NCBI GenBank assembly: GCA_039519185.1
Contig: CM076847.1
Coordinates: 87,826,360 to 87,890,359, forward strand
DNA length: 64,000 nt
From: Astragalus membranaceus
Taxonomy: Eukaryota > Streptophyta > Magnoliopsida > Fabales > Fabaceae
Direction: 5' to 3'
Numbering within the stretch: the first letter of the stretch is position 1; every line of letters starts with the position of its first letter. The position numbers and the translations under genes are program-made. The notes beneath the pieces are model-generated. The model was not told where the DNA came from. It searched no databases and saw nothing but the letters and a program-made list of their open reading frames with translations. Below, piece after piece: positions 45,061 to 57,963 of the stretch.

Positions 45061-48000
45061 CCTGCTGAGGACTCTTGCTATGGATAACTCATTACCGTGG
45101 TGGGTGATAGGGGATTTTAATGATAATGAAGATAAGAGGCGACGTGTTGAACACCCTATGTGGAAGGTACAAGGTTTTAGGGAGGCAGTAATGGATTGTC
45201 AATTGATAGATTTACCTATCGAAGGCTATCAATTCACCCTGGAGTAGTGGGAGAGGTACTGATGACTTCAAAGAGGAAAGGTTGGATAGAGCTATGGTAA
45301 CGCAAAGTTGGAAGGACTTTTTCCCGAACCACCGACTTTGTAACTCTGTGACTGACAGGTCGGACCATACACCTATCGTATTACATCTTTATGAGAGAGG
45401 GCGTAGACGAAGAGGAAGGGCATTCAAGTTTGAGAATGCCTGGTGAGGCGAACCTTGATACCGTCGTGGAGAGAGGGTGGGGTCTTGGCGAAGGGTTAGG
45501 CGTTATCAACAGGTTGAAGGTGTGTACTGAAGAGATGAATGTGTGGGGGCGATCTCTTCGCATGAGGTATAAGGCGGATATTGATAGGTGTCGTAGAGAA
45601 TTGGAAGTGATGCGGGAAGATATTTCTATTGAGGCTACAACCCAGTATAAAGATGTCCACCAGAAACTTAGCCAACTTCTATCACAAGAAGAAGCGTTGT
45701 GAAAGCAAAGGTCTAAGGTGCTTTGGTTAAGGGAGGGGGGACTCTAATTCACGTTTCTTTCACGCCGCTGCATCTGCCAGGAAACGCCATAATAAAATCA
45801 AACTCTTGCATAGGGAGGACGACAGCCATACGGTTACACAAGAAGAGATAGCAACCACAGCCAAGTTGTATTTTGAGAACTTATTTCAACGTCAGGAGAC
45901 ATTGTCTAGCCAAGTTATTGATGCAATACCACAAGTGATTACAGATGATGATAATCAGGGCTTGATCTGTAGCTTCACAAGGGAGGAATTCTCTCTAGCT
46001 CTAGCTGAAATGCACAAAGATAAGGCACCTGTGTGGTGATGAGGTATTTCACGCAGGCGCATCTTGGCTTCAACAAGGGAACTTTCCTCCTCATTTAAAT
46101 GATACTAATGTTGTTCTCATTCCTAAAAAGCAAAATCTTGTTTCTATGAGAGATTTGCGTCCTATATCCTTTTGCAATGTTGTGTATAAAATTTTATCAT
46201 AAGTTTTGGCAAACCGATTAAAACCTTTACGTTCTAAGTGCATTTTCACCGAGCAATCTGCTTTTGTTGCTGATCGGTCCATTCTTGATAATGCCATGGT
46301 AGCTTTTGAAACCATCCATCATATGAATTGTGAAGTAGGGAGTAAGGTGGGAGAGGTTGCTCCTAAAATAGATATTAGTAAGGCTTATGATAGAGTCAGC
46401 TGGCAATATTTGAAGAGTGCACTTACTAAGATGTGTTTTCATGATACTTGGGTACACTTACTAATATTTGGAGTCTGTTGATTACCAGATTCAAATGAAT
46501 GATGATAGTGTTGGTCCTGTGAAGCCGGGAAGAGGTCTTAGATAAGGAGATCCATTATCCCCCTATTTGTTTATCCTGGGTGATGAAGGGCTCACAAGGC
46601 TTATTAAAAAAGCAGAGGGGAGAGGTGACTTGCATGGTATTAAAGTGTGTAGGGGCGCCCCTGTCCTTACACACCTTTTATTTGTTGACGATTGTTTCTT
46701 ATTTTTCAGGGCTAATGAGAGTGAAAGTCCCAAAATGAAGGATATTCTCTCCACTTATGAATTGGCATCAGGCCAGGCTATCAACTATCAGAAGTCTGGT
46801 ATCTATTTCAGCAAAATACCTCAGCTGATATGAAGGCGGTGGTCTCTAACACTTTGGGGGTCTCAGAATGCCTGGGCACAGGGAAGTATCTGGACCTCCC
46901 TTCCATGGTGGGTCGAAAGAAGAAAGCCATTTTCAACTACCTCAGAGACCGAGTCTGGAGCAAAATTCAAGGGTGGTCCGGTAAACATTTGTCTAAAGCT
47001 AGTAGAGAGGTTCTTGTCAAATCAGTGGCCCAAGCCATCCCTACTTACTGCGTGAGCTCTTTCCTAATCCCTACATCACTTGGGGAAGAGATGGAGCGTA
47101 TGATTAACTCCTTTTGGTGGGGCACGAATAGAGGACATGGATGAGGTATCAATTGGCTGAATTGGGACAAACTATCTATGCGTAAAGAACATGGAGGTAT
47201 GGGTTTCCGGCAATTTCATATCTTTAATTTGGCAATGCTAGGGAAGCAAGGTTGGAAAATTCTTACCAACCCAGATGCTATTATATCACGAGTTTTCAAA
47301 GCTAAATATTTCCCAAGAGGGGATTTTTTGGGGGCCTCCATAGGCCACAACCCAAGTTTTGTTTGGCGTAGCATCTGCGCTTCACGGGTAATAGTCAAAG
47401 GAGGTTTGAGGTGGAGAGTAGGTGATGGTTCCAATATTCTTATTTGGGAGGACCCATGGCTTTGTAATCCGAGCAATGCACATATTACCACACACAGGCC
47501 AACGAACTTGAATATCAACTATGTCTCTGATTTACTGGATAATACTTCTAATGATCGGAATTTTAGTGTCAGTAATGCTATCTTCTCAAACAGTGACGCC
47601 AAGGTAATTGAGAGCATGCCAAGGTACACAGCTCTTGATGTTGATCAAATGATATGGGATAAAAGTAGAGATGGAGTTTACTGTGTGAAGTCAACCTATC
47701 ACATTGCAATGGAACATCTTGTGGATACTTCGCATCTCCGTGTGGATGGAAATTGGAAGGCAATTTGGTCACTTAAAGTGCCAAACAAAATCAAAATTCT
47801 GATGTGGAGAGTTGCGAGAGGTTGTCTTCCTACTTGCTCTAGGCTCCAACGAAAAGGGGTACAATGTGATGATCAATGCCCTATGTGGAATGGAGCTCAG
47901 AGAATGAATGGCACTTATTTTTTGGTTGTCCTAAGGCACAACAGGTGTGGCAAGCAGCAGGTACATGGTCGAAGATCCAGGATGAGTATGACGTGGCTGA

Positions 48001-48072
48001 AGGATCGACTGAACTTATTTTCAGGTTGCTGGATGTTTTTGATCTAAATACCAGAATAGAATTCGCAGCTGT
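45061..48072 (+). pseudogene. LINE ORF2 remnant: endonuclease and reverse transcriptase
   Basis: The endonuclease part has WWVIGDFND (about 45097) and, after a frameshift, SDHTPIVLH. The RT region begins DLRPISFCNVVYKIL (about 46154, then an in-frame TAA), with DISKAYDRVSW, a GDPLSPYLFIL segment after a nonsense codon, and the FVDD catalytic box at 46681-46692 in place of the usual YADD. A zinc-knuckle-like tail follows (MWRVARGCLPTCSRL). Several stops and frame changes make it non-functional. It is interrupted at 48072 by a solo LTR. Confidence 0.88.
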
Positions 48073-49467
48073 TGTAACATCCCCAATTTAGCTAATTTCA
48101 TTTATTGAAATTAGCAAGAGGTTAAGAGATAATGGGTTAGCTAAGTTAAATAATTAGCATAACTTAATTATTATGAGAAAGTAAAATATTGATTAAATGA
48201 TTTATTTGTGCTTGTGTGCTTGATCGCTAAGTTAATTTCGTTTAAATTAGGCCAAGTATGATTACTAGGAGTAATGAGAAGTGAATGAATAACTGAGGGG
48301 TAGAAGGGTCATTTCCCACCCACTTAAAAACTCACCCTCAGCTGACCCACTATTATTGCCCCACATTTTTAATAAATAACATAGACCAAGTTGCATTAGT
48401 GGCTGGAAGTGAAAAACAGAAGAAAAAAAAATAGAAGGGGGTTTGATAGAGGAGGGATGCGAGAGCTAGGGGAGGAAGAAGAGGAAGGATTCTCCTCAAC
48501 TCCTCATGCATGTTCCATTTTATTGCATCATTCTAACCAGCAAATCTTCCTCTATCCACTAGTACCAAAATCATTACCTACTTCTCCTCTCATCTCAAAA
48601 CACCATTGTTGAACCTAGAAGCTTGAAATGTTAGAAATGAAGTTCCAAAGCCTTGCATGTTGGTCTTAGAGCAAGAATGGGTCATGGAAGTAGCTACATT
48701 GCGAATTGGAGTGGTCTAGGAGAGGTTTCGGTAGCTGAGTTCGAGTTTCACACCTTTCGGTAGCTTGGGTTCGAGTGAGAGCACGGTTCGGTGATTGTTA
48801 ACCTTCGTTCGGGTGGATTGCATTTCAGTTTTGTGTTTTTCATCACAATCGGTGAGTTCTATACTCGCTTAGGGATTTGTTTTCGAACTATTGTTGCATG
48901 TTCTATTTTGTGCTCAGTCGTGCGCTTTTTGAGTCAAAACCATTTTGCGAAAATTACGTTTCGAATGAGGGACTATAAGGTTGTTTGATTGACGATATTG
49001 ATTGTACGATGATTATGAATGTTTGAATGATTGAAACTGGATGATTTGATGATATGTATGATGGTTGTTTGACTCTGAAATAATGTATTGTTATGTTTGG
49101 GGACCGATTGGAATGAAAGTTGGAACGAACGGGATAGCCAAAGTTACACGAAAATGCAATTTCTGGAAACTGATGGTCATGCACGGACCGTGCGCCCCTA
49201 CGGCACGGGTCGTGCGTGTGGTTCTGTTACTCATGCGAAAAATTTTAAAAATGCGCACGGGTCGTGCGCCATAGCGCACAGACCGTGCGTCCACTTCTGT
49301 TACCCCATTTCAAAACACGTCCTAGGCTATTCCGAACGGTTCCAAGTTCATTCTAATCCCTTCCCCCAACCCTATGTATTGATGAATGATATGAGGTGAA
49401 TGATTTCAAGTCATGTTGTTGAATGTTAATGATTTAAAAAGTTGAGGTTATGTTATGACAAGTATGC

Positions 49468-49785
49468 GTGACAGCCCAATGCGGGTATAGTATACATAGT
49501 GTACATGACGGCCCAATGCGGGTAATATTGATTGTGATTGAAATAATGATGTTTGGACTGGATTGCGATGTTTCCTAAGTCAAGTTAATGAACATTAGTC
49601 ACCACGAGTGAGGTCACGAAAGTTGTCTAATGAATTAATATAATAAACGAGGTTGAGGTTATAATAAATGAGGTTGAGGTTATGTTCATGACAAGTATAC
49701 CTGACGGCCCAATGCGGGTATAGTGTACATAGTATACTTGACGGCCCAATGCGGGATTAGTATAAGTGACGGCCCAATGCGGGTA
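49468..49785. repeat. GACGGCCCAATGCGGG minisatellite in solo LTR B
   Basis: Five copies of GACGGCCCAATGCGGG with TATAGTATAC-type spacers occur between about 49470 and 49783. The motif is missing from LTR copy A, where other short repeats (AAGACTATAAGTCCAAACAA) occupy the equivalent place. Confidence 0.75.
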
Positions 49786-49828
49786 ATATGATATAGGTGA
49801 TGTATTAAGTAAAGATAAGTTCTATGTA

Positions 49829-49829
49829 C

Positions 49830-49862
<33 letters not shown>
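49829..49862. repeat. (TA)n microsatellite
   Basis: About 34 bases of alternating TA. Confidence 0.9.
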
Positions 49863-49865
<3 letters not shown>

Positions 49866-50341
49866 AAAGTACGAATAAAAATGTTTCATAAATGAACCGA
49901 GAGAGTTAGTAAGGGGTCTCGATAGGACTCACTGAGATAATGTTTATCCCACCCTTCATGTTTTGTGGTTTTTCAGAGAAACAGGAAAGGTTAAAGGTGA
50001 TGATGAGGCATGGCTACGGTGCAACCTAAAGGAGACGCTGAAGTTTCAATTCTATATGCTTATGTTATTTTCTATCGTCAACCTTTTGTATTTTCGATTG
50101 TACGACTTATACATTGTTAAAAATTGTAAATCGCTTCCGCTACTTATGTTTTGGGTATTGAACACCAGGATTGTATAAGTACTTTGTCAAGCTTAATGGG
50201 GTTCATGGAACCAATTGACAATTATTTTATCGAAAGTTTTAGTTGTGTTCAATATTCAATAACAGGAAGTTACTCTGATGTATGCCATGTTGTGCACTTT
50301 GGTATTTCTACAAGCTAGAAATATCGGGGTGTTACAGCTGT

Positions 50342-50651
50342 CATGTGGTGTCTCTGGCGCCGCCGCAATGAGGTCGTTTGGAACAACAATGAGCTGCCTA
50401 TTAACCTGGCCATTTTTTACGCAAGATCGGTGGTCTTGGAGTGGCACCGCGTGCATGAGCCTTGCCACACTCAACCAACGACGCAACACATGTACACTGT
50501 GCAATGGGAGAAACCAGCTGTTGGACGGATTAAATGTAACATAGATGCCGCATGCTTCCAACAAAAAAATCGTTGTGGTTTTAGTATTTGCTTAAGAGAT
50601 CATTTGGGCTCTTTCCTTCGGGTGAAAACAGTTTGGTTCGATGGCAATCCT
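50342..50651 (+). pseudogene. LINE RNase H region, first half
   Basis: CAATGWRN-like VMWCLWRRRNEVVWNN and WEKPAVGRIKCNIDAACF match the region leading into the RNase H-like (RVT_3) domain of plant LINEs. The frame is cut at 50651 by the CACTA element and resumes at 63266 (LLEALRWLRQL, VDVETDCKQVLGAF, VSFIRRQANCVHDL). Confidence 0.85.
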
Positions 50652-50827
50652 CACTACAAGAAAAATGACATATACCAACGAATGCCTATAGTGACGACAA
50701 ATTTAACCGTAGGAATATGTAACATATACCCACGAACGTTATCAAAAACCGTGGGTATAGCTTTTCTATACCTATGGATAACAAAATCTGTTAGTATAGC
50801 CATTAGTAACGGAGTTAAATCCATTGG

Positions 50828-51200
50828 CACTACGCCAGATTTAGAGAAAAAGAGCGCAACGTTTAGTAGCGCTTTAAGGAAAACGCTACTGAAGGCCAAA
50901 AAACACAATAGGATCCGTAGCGCCTTGTATGAAAACGCTACCCATGCCTAAATACGCTAGCTAATCCGTAGAGCTTTTTATAAAACGCTACCTATAACCA
51001 AAACACGCTAGAGGAATAGGTAACACTTTACAGTAAAACGCTACCCATTGCAGAGAGCGCTTAGGTTGATCTGTAGCGCTTTTAATGAAACGCTACCCAT
51101 TGAAAAGCGCGCTTAGGTTGATCCGTAGTGCTTTTACTGAAACGCTACCCATTGAAGAGAGCGCTAGAGGATCCGTAGCGCTTTAGTGAAAACGCTACCC
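50828..51200 (+). repeat. Internal CACTA left end with subterminal repeats
   Basis: CACTACGCCAGATTTAGAG is followed by at least six GTAGCG(C)TTTT…AAAACGCTACC units. The repeat family differs from the GTGGGTATA words outside 50828. Confidence 0.65.
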
Positions 51201-51697
51201 ATTGTCTTTTTACTAAAATTTTTCAGTTTCCTTTGTTTTTTGTTCGTTGTCTTCACACTTCACTCTGAAACACGTTCACCTGAAACCCTAACATTCACCA
51301 ACGTTCGTTCTCTCTCACGTTCGTTCCCAGCAGCCTCACATTCACCAACGTTCACGTTCTCTCTCGCTCCCAGCAACCTACGTTCTCTCTCGCTCCCTCA
51401 CACTCTCACCAACGTAGGGTAAATTTTATTTTTCACTACACACTCCCCATAAAAGAAAACGCACGACGCTGAATTTTCCCTCTCTCTTTTTTGCGGGTTA
51501 TCTTTCTCAGAACCTAACTCTCTCATTTGACAAGTCATTGAACCCATCGACTTGAACCCTAACTTTCTCAGAACCGTAATCTCTCAATTGCTTTCTCGAA
51601 TCGCGTTGAACCCTAACTCGTTGAACCCATCACAGCTGCAAGAAATTTCGCCAATGGAAGCAACGACAGCAAGAAAGGGCTCGCGACAGAACAACGA

Positions 51698-51800
51698 CAA
51701 CGACGGAAACAGGGCTCGCGACGGCGGAAACAGGGCTCGCGACGGCAGAAACAGGGCTCGCGACGGCGGAAACAGGGCTCACGACGGTAACAGGGCTCAC
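51698..51800 (+). repeat. 21-bp GC-rich minisatellite upstream of TNP2
   Basis: GAAACAGGGCTCGCGACGGCG recurs four to five times. In one frame it encodes a NRARDGG repeat within an open frame 51552-51878. Whether that frame is used is unknown. Confidence 0.7.
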
Positions 51801-54659
51801 TGGTGCGATTCATCTTCATCTCCAGCTGAAACCATTTTATCTTGGTGCGATTCCAATTCTTCTCCCTCACTGGTATGATTCTGCTTCACCTCCCTCACTG
51901 TGCGATTCTTATTCATCTTGTTTTTTTTTTTTAGATTTCTGATGGGTTATGTGATGATTTTACCTCTGTTTTGGTGTAATTGATATTTTGCAGTAGTTTG
52001 GATCTTCTCTTTTCTTGATTGTTCTAAGAGGTGAGTTTGTCTTTGTTAATGATTTTAGGTTTTTTTTTTCCTGTAGTAATTTTAGGTTTTTTTTTGCCTG
52101 TTAATGATTTTAGATTTCTGATGGTTATGTGATGGTTAATGTCTTTGTTATGTTGTTTTACTTCTCAGTTATTATGCATGATGGCATTCTTTTAAATTGT
52201 GCTTCTTTAATCTAGGAAAGAAATCATTAGCACTTTTCATAACTAATATAGCTATCAAATGGTTGTTTGGGTAATGAGGTTTCAGTGGTCTATAAGGCCC
52301 TTCAAATCTGTAAGATAGTTCTAAGAGTGATGCTATTTAGAGTTAGTTTAGATAAACTCTAAAGTGATCTTTACATTAAGAAACCTATATGTTACTAGGC
52401 TTGTTAACTTGAAACCAATGTTTATGTACTTACACATGTTTGAAAGGCTTAAACTTCACCTATTTGTTTCAGTTAATTTTGTGAAATGGAGAATAGAGGG
52501 TGGATACGTGATCCATCAAAACGTAGTGAGGAATATATTCGAGGGGTTAATGAATTTCTTGAATTTGCTTTTCAAAATTCAGCGGCCAATGGAAAAATAT
52601 TGTGTCCTTGTACAATATGTGCCAATTATAAATCACATTCTCGCACAAGTGTTTATGAACACTTAACTGATCCACGATGTGGGTTTCTTAGAGGTTATAA
52701 GCAGTGGATATTTCATGGGGAGAGGCCTACAACTTCAAGTAGACCAATTGAACAAGATTTAGAAAAGGTGCATGATATGGATGGGTTAATTCATGATGTG
52801 TTTGCAATGCATCCTACAGAAGAGCCAACCTGTGGTGAGGATGAAAGGAACCCGAGAGTAGGAGAAAATGTTAAGTTTTACCAATTGGTGAAAGAAAATG
52901 AGATAATGCTCTATCCAAATTGTAAGAAGTATAGCAAGCTATCATTTATGGTACATCTGTATCATTTAAATCGTCTTCACGGGTGGAGTGACAAATCATT
53001 CTCTATGTTACTTGATTTATTGAGAGATGCTTTGCTAGAAGGAAATATTTTGCCAAAGTCATACTATGAAATGAAGAAAATTATTTCGGGGTTAGGTTTA
53101 GGGTATGAGAAGATCCATGCTTGTCCTAATGACTGCATTTTGTATCGGGATATATATATCAAAGATCAAGTATGTCCAAAGTGTGGTATGTCAAGGTGGA
53201 AAACAACAAATGATGATGTACAAACTAATGGAATAGAGTCTTCTGAAAAGAGAAAGAACTTACCTGCAAAGGTCCTTCGATGGTTTCCTTTGAAACCAAG
53301 GCTGCAAAGGTTGTTCATGTCATCCAAAATTTCCGAATCAATGAGATGGCACCATGAGGGTAGATTGAATGATGGTTCTCTTAGACATCCAGTCGACTCA
53401 CTTGCTTGGAAGGAATTTGATGCTCGATATCCAACATTTTCATTAGATCCTCGTAATGTTCGATTAGGAGTGGCTTCTGATGGTTTCAATCCTTTCAAGA
53501 CTATGAGTATTACCCATAGCACTTGGCCCCTCATGCTAATTCCTTATAATCTACCTCCTTGGATGTGCATGAAACAATCATTCTTCATGCTATCACTACT
53601 AATTCCAGGTCCTAAAGGTCCCGGAAATAAAATAGATGTTTATCTTCAACCATTAGTACAAGAGCTACAAGAGTTATGGGAAGATGGAATTCAAACCTTT
53701 GATGCCCACAAGAAAGAGACATTCCAACTCCGTGCTGCTGTAATGTGGACTATTAATGACTTTCCGGCATATGCAAACGGATGGAGTACTAAAGGTAAAT
53801 ATGCTTGTCCATGTTGTGGTTTTGAAACTGCCTCACGATGGTTGCGTAATGGTAGAAAGTTTTGCTACATGTGCCATCGTCGTTGGTTAGCGGCTAACCA
53901 CAAATGGAGGTTGAATTGTAGGGATTTTGATGGAACAAGGGAGCTTAGGGATCCTCCTAAAAGGCTTGATGGGACTGAAATTTTGAGTCAAAAAGATGAA
54001 ATTGGAGAAGAGTGTCTAGAGGATGGGGGACAACCTTGGAAAAAGGTTTGTTTTTATTTTATCTATTATTTGTATTTTATACTTATTTTATAAATCAAAC
54101 TATATATAACTTGTTTCTTTGGTTTTAGGAAAAAAAGGCCAAAGGAGTAGCACCAGACCGTAAAGAGATTTATATTGAAACACGCACTCGTAAAGATGGA
54201 TTGATTGTCAATGAAAAAGCTGCAAGATTGATTGTAAGAAATTATGCTTCTAATTAGCTTCGCAATAGCGAACTACTTATGTATTTATTGTTTTGGTTGA
54301 ACTGAATTGAATTTAAAAGGTGCTAGAATTGAATTGAAAGAAAAAGGTGTAGAATTGAATTGAAAGTATATGTTGGCTAACACTACAAGAAAATCGACGA
54401 TTTCCGACGGCGATTTTCGTCGGAAATGCAGCAATTTTCGTCGCAAATTGACGTTTCCGACGGACAAAATTTCGTCGCAAAATCACTCGTCGGAAATCGT
54501 TTCCGACGGATTTTTTCGTCGCAAATGTCTCCGTCGCAAAGTCGTCGGAAATCCGTCGCAAATATCCGTGACAAAGTCGTCGCAAACTCTGACACATTTT
54601 CGTCGCAAATCCGTCAGAAATCCGTCGGAAATTTTTAAAAAAAAATTAAAAAAAAATTA

Positions 54660-55402
54660 AATTATACGAAACCCATCTTATTCAGCATATTTGCTGCAGC
54701 CTTGAAGCCACAAGCTAAACATCTAACACAGTGTAACCAAAATCAATTATTTTTGTAACTGATTGTAACTTTACACAGCCAAAACTATCTCAAAAGTCTA
54801 TGACACATTTTCTATTAGGAATCAAATGATAAGAATCAAGGCATCCATGCCAAATTTACATAGACAGAACAAAATTGCTATACCAATTTGTACAACAGAA
54901 TGCAAAACCAACCATTAAGAGCTTACAAGAAGACTGACTGTTTCTCTTGTATTGAATCCTCTAAGGAGCATGAACTGAACCTGTGAAGTCTGAACATCAT
55001 TGTTACAGACATCATATTCTTGTAGCAATAGAAGTCTAAACAATAGTATGTCGCAAATTACTCTGCAACAGAAAGAAAAAAAACAAAGGCAGAAAATTCA
55101 GCATATCACTCAATTTCAGTGTCATCACAAAAAAACTATTGAAGAAAAATAAGCCAAAATTACAATATGTGTCCAGAAGCTAAATGGGTGCGTAAAAAAA
55201 GTTATCCCACTGTATGTGCTGAAAGCCAAGAAAATATGTGAACATCATTAAATGTTACACCTTCCATGGTATGGAGGAGTGAAACATATGACATTTTGGG
55301 TAGGGGGCAAGGGAGGACTTCTGGGTTGCAGATTTTTAAATTCTGGCTACAAATTTTTAGGTTATTTTAATTTTTAAATATAATATCCAAAACAGAACCC
55401 AC
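54660..55402. other. Non-coding part of the nested CACTA
   Basis: AT-rich sequence left of the DnaJ exon, where a final exon or polyadenylation region might lie. No coding homology was recognised. Confidence 0.35.
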
Positions 55403-55565
55403 CTCATAGACTTCATTGATGAAGGTGCAGAAATTTGTGGTCTCAGGATCATTACCACTCAAATCCGGGTGGCAAGCTTTCATACAATTATGATAGGCCT
55501 TCTTGATCTGCTCTGGTGTGGCATCTGACAGCTGATAAAAAGCATCAAACTCACAATCAGTAAAC

Positions 55566-55567
<2 letters not shown>
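55403..55567 (-). pseudogene. Captured DnaJ (DJC76-like) J-domain exon
   Basis: The frame DFYQLSDATPEQIKKAYH-like (here DAFYQLSDATPEQIKKAYH) then KACHPDLSGNDPETTNF holds the J-domain helix II and the HPD motif. It ends at FINEVYE before a GTGGGT donor. It resembles the chloroplast J-protein that pairs a J domain with a ferredoxin-like domain (family assignment from memory). Only one exon is present. A (TA)n tract directly upstream has replaced or destroyed the acceptor. Confidence 0.8.

Positions 55568-55568
<1 letters not shown>

Positions 55569-55646
<78 letters not shown>
55569..55646. repeat. (TA)n microsatellite
   Basis: About 78 bases of alternating TA next to the DnaJ exon. Its length is likely polymorphic. 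Confidence 0.92.
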
Positions 55647-55649
<3 letters not shown>

Positions 55650-56168
55650 TCAGCATCCACTATATAGAAAAGTGAATAATCCCACCTAATTTATCATTTT
55701 AGTATTTTACTAACAAGTTGAAAATGATTCCTTAGCAGCAACTTTTACCCTGCCACACCCTCTATGTTTGCTACTGTGTGTTACAGAAGTCCATGGAGTT
55801 GCAGTCTTAGGTAGGATCCGCCATGAGCTTCTGGGACATAAATTCAGTGATGATGTATTGTGAATTTTGAGGTTAAGGTAGAATAGAGATGCAAAAAAAA
55901 TAGTCAGCAGGGGGGTGAGTCAGTCTGAGTATTGAGGTTAAGGTAGAAGCATTAAAGGGCCAACAACATGGTTGTAAAATGATCTTAAGGTATTAAGTCA
56001 AAATGGATTAGATACATACACATCAATCAAAGAAGAAAACATTAGAAAACACCCAACAATACATTATGGCCAGAAAGCAACCTCATTAGAAGAATAGACT
56101 ATCAAATACATAATCCACTCCTCCAATAGAAAGTTACAAATATGAAAATTGAATCAAAATATTCTTAC

Positions 56169-56251
56169 CTCAGCTCCATAGTAACCTCCAATCAGCCTTT
56201 GAAGAAATTCACAACATCTCATACACAACATCTTAGCATTGACTTCAACAA
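56169..56251 (-). pseudogene. Captured exon of unidentified gene
   Basis: Bounded by a TGTGCAG acceptor and a GTAAGA donor. The only open frame reads VEVNAKMLCMRCCEFL and QRLIGGYYGAE. It looks like a genuine exon, but its source gene is unknown to me. Confidence 0.45.
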
Positions 56252-57330
56252 CTGCACATAAAAAACAGCAAAACAGATCCATGAGCTTACAGGACAAAAA
56301 TGTTTGTAGAAACAGAAAAAAAATTAGCCAAATTCTGTGGGTATCCAGGATGAAAAATGGGACACCTCTACCTAGTTAGAACATAAATAAGAAGATATTA
56401 CAATACCAACTTATCAATTTTACATAACTCAAGCAAAACTAGATGGAACTGTAAGCCACATACATTGGAGCACATCTCCATGCATAAAGGAGAAGGCTCA
56501 AGCAGAGGGGTTTTTAACTTTCTATTCGCACAGATAAAATCCTGGAAACTATTTTTGTAAGTTTCCAAGAAGAACTAAGTGCGGTTTTCATTCTCCAAAA
56601 AGAGATCAAAAGATCAATTTTAAATCTTCGAATTATGAAATAGGATGGATAGAATAAATAGACAACACAGTAGATAACTCGAGCAGAACTGGATACATGG
56701 AATTATCGAGTCCGCAACTAATCAGAAACAAACAGGATTCACTGATCCTAATGGACGCAAGCCATGTTTCTAAAATTATCTTTCAGCTAGCAAATTTAGA
56801 AAATCATATATGGTGCATGGGAAATGTATTATCAAGGCTGCAGCTACATCAGAAACGAATAGATTACAATGCTCCTAATAGACAAAAGCTGTATAGCATG
56901 AGATTGGTGGACGCAAATCAATCAGTCTGCCATATTATTCAGGCATGCTTTCATTTTCTCCCTTGATTCGTACCAGTGTTTGAGAATAAAAAAGCATAGT
57001 GCAAACACAATAACAATAGGATCCAAGGATAACAGACCATTACTTAAAAAACTTAAATATTTTTGTATGTGTTTTTAACTTTTAATTGTCAGTGGTTTGA
57101 CCACAGTTCAAAACGCAAATAGACGAATAAATCATGAACAAGGACCTTTACGTGACAAGTTTTCAAAGAAGAATATTGAGCCAACAACCAATAATGTACC
57201 TTATATATTGCTTGGATACATAAAGACTCTAACCCTGGCTCCCTGCAAATGGATCAACACTCAGCAAATCAGAAACCATAAAGAAGTTAGTGAAAAAAAT
57301 TAATAACCATGCATGTGTTCAAAAACTTAC

Positions 57331-57629
57331 CATGGATTTTGGTGGCAGATTTGACTTGAACTTAGCACGGACTATACCACTGTTCCCGTGAGGCCTAGTA
57401 ACCTTGCCCCAAATGCAGCGATAGTGAGTTCCATTCTTTTTTACCTTGGCTTTGTAAATGTACGGACTATACCAAATTTTCAGCACCAATAAAGTCCAGC
57501 TACATGAATCAATATCCATTATATACAACAGAATGAAACAGAAATCATAAACAAATATATATCTGCAAATCAATTCAGAAGAAAAACTAGTACCTCTTGT
57601 ATCCAAGAACTGTACCCCTGACATAAAGC
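57331..57629 (-). pseudogene. Captured ribosomal protein L35a (eL33) gene fragment
   Basis: Exon 57594-57629 reads LYVRGTVLGYKR. A later exon ending at 57331 reads YIYKAKVKKNG, THYRCIWGKVTRPHGNSG and KFKSNLPPKSM before a GTAAGT donor. Both match eL33. The residues that normally lie between (the first half of the later exon) are not recognisable, and the final short exon was not seen, so the copy is broken. In the intact host gene this is a cytosolic large-subunit protein. Confidence 0.88.
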
Positions 57630-57772
57630 CTGATGATATACAGGGAAAAAAAGGAATCACAATTAGCCAATATTCAGAAAAATTGCACCTCAATACGATC
57701 AGTTTAATTAATACAGATTTGATCAAATAAACTATGAAACCCTTAAAACACCAATACGTGCATGAGAACCAC

Positions 57773-57963
57773 AAAACTAAAAGAAATAAAAGGGTTAAGG
57801 AGGGAAAGCCACAATTACAATAAAAGGGTTCCTGCATATCAGTATGTTTTCTTGGAGGTCCATGTCTGTCAGCATGTTTCTTCTTGTACATCTTTCCCAT
57901 CACTGCTTGGAAAACTGAAAGAAATAAAAGGGTTAAGGAGGGAAAGCCACAATTACAATAAAA
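57773..57963. repeat. 53-bp direct repeat pair
   Basis: AAAGAAATAAAAGGGTTAAG and the following GAGGGAAAGCCACAATTACA occur at 57773-57825 and 57911-57963 with one mismatch, flanking an 85-bp segment with an open minus-strand frame (KMYKKKHADRHGPPRKHTD). The flanked piece looks inserted. Confidence 0.7.

Larger units (their letters stand above)
48073..50336 (+). mobile_element. Solo LTR copy B (gypsy/Tekay-like), 2.26 kb
   Basis: TGTAACATCCCC…GGGGTGTTACA ends with the perfect 5-bp TSD GCTGT (48068-48072 and 50337-50341), sitting in the LINE ORF2. No internal retrotransposon sequence is present, so it arose by LTR-LTR recombination. It is homologous to LTR copy A at 10548-12927. It contains palindromic CACGGACCGTGCG words (49182-49292), a TGACGGCCCAATGCGGGT minisatellite and a (TA)n tract. 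Confidence 0.92.

Noticed and set aside
50654..50951. Open frame 50343-50951 as one 202-residue protein
   Set aside because: It runs from LINE RNase H coding sequence into CACTA terminal repeats across the exact insertion junction at 50652, so it is an artefact of the insertion.
54313..54660. Four overlapping open frames on both strands with FRRK/SSQ or Ser-Arg repeats
   Set aside because: They are translations of the CACTA subterminal repeats (GTCGGAAATCCGTCGC words).
57319..57903. 194-codon minus-strand frame as a single gene
   Set aside because: Only its final part is a real exon (ribosomal protein L35a). The rest reads through introns and a repeat-flanked patch.
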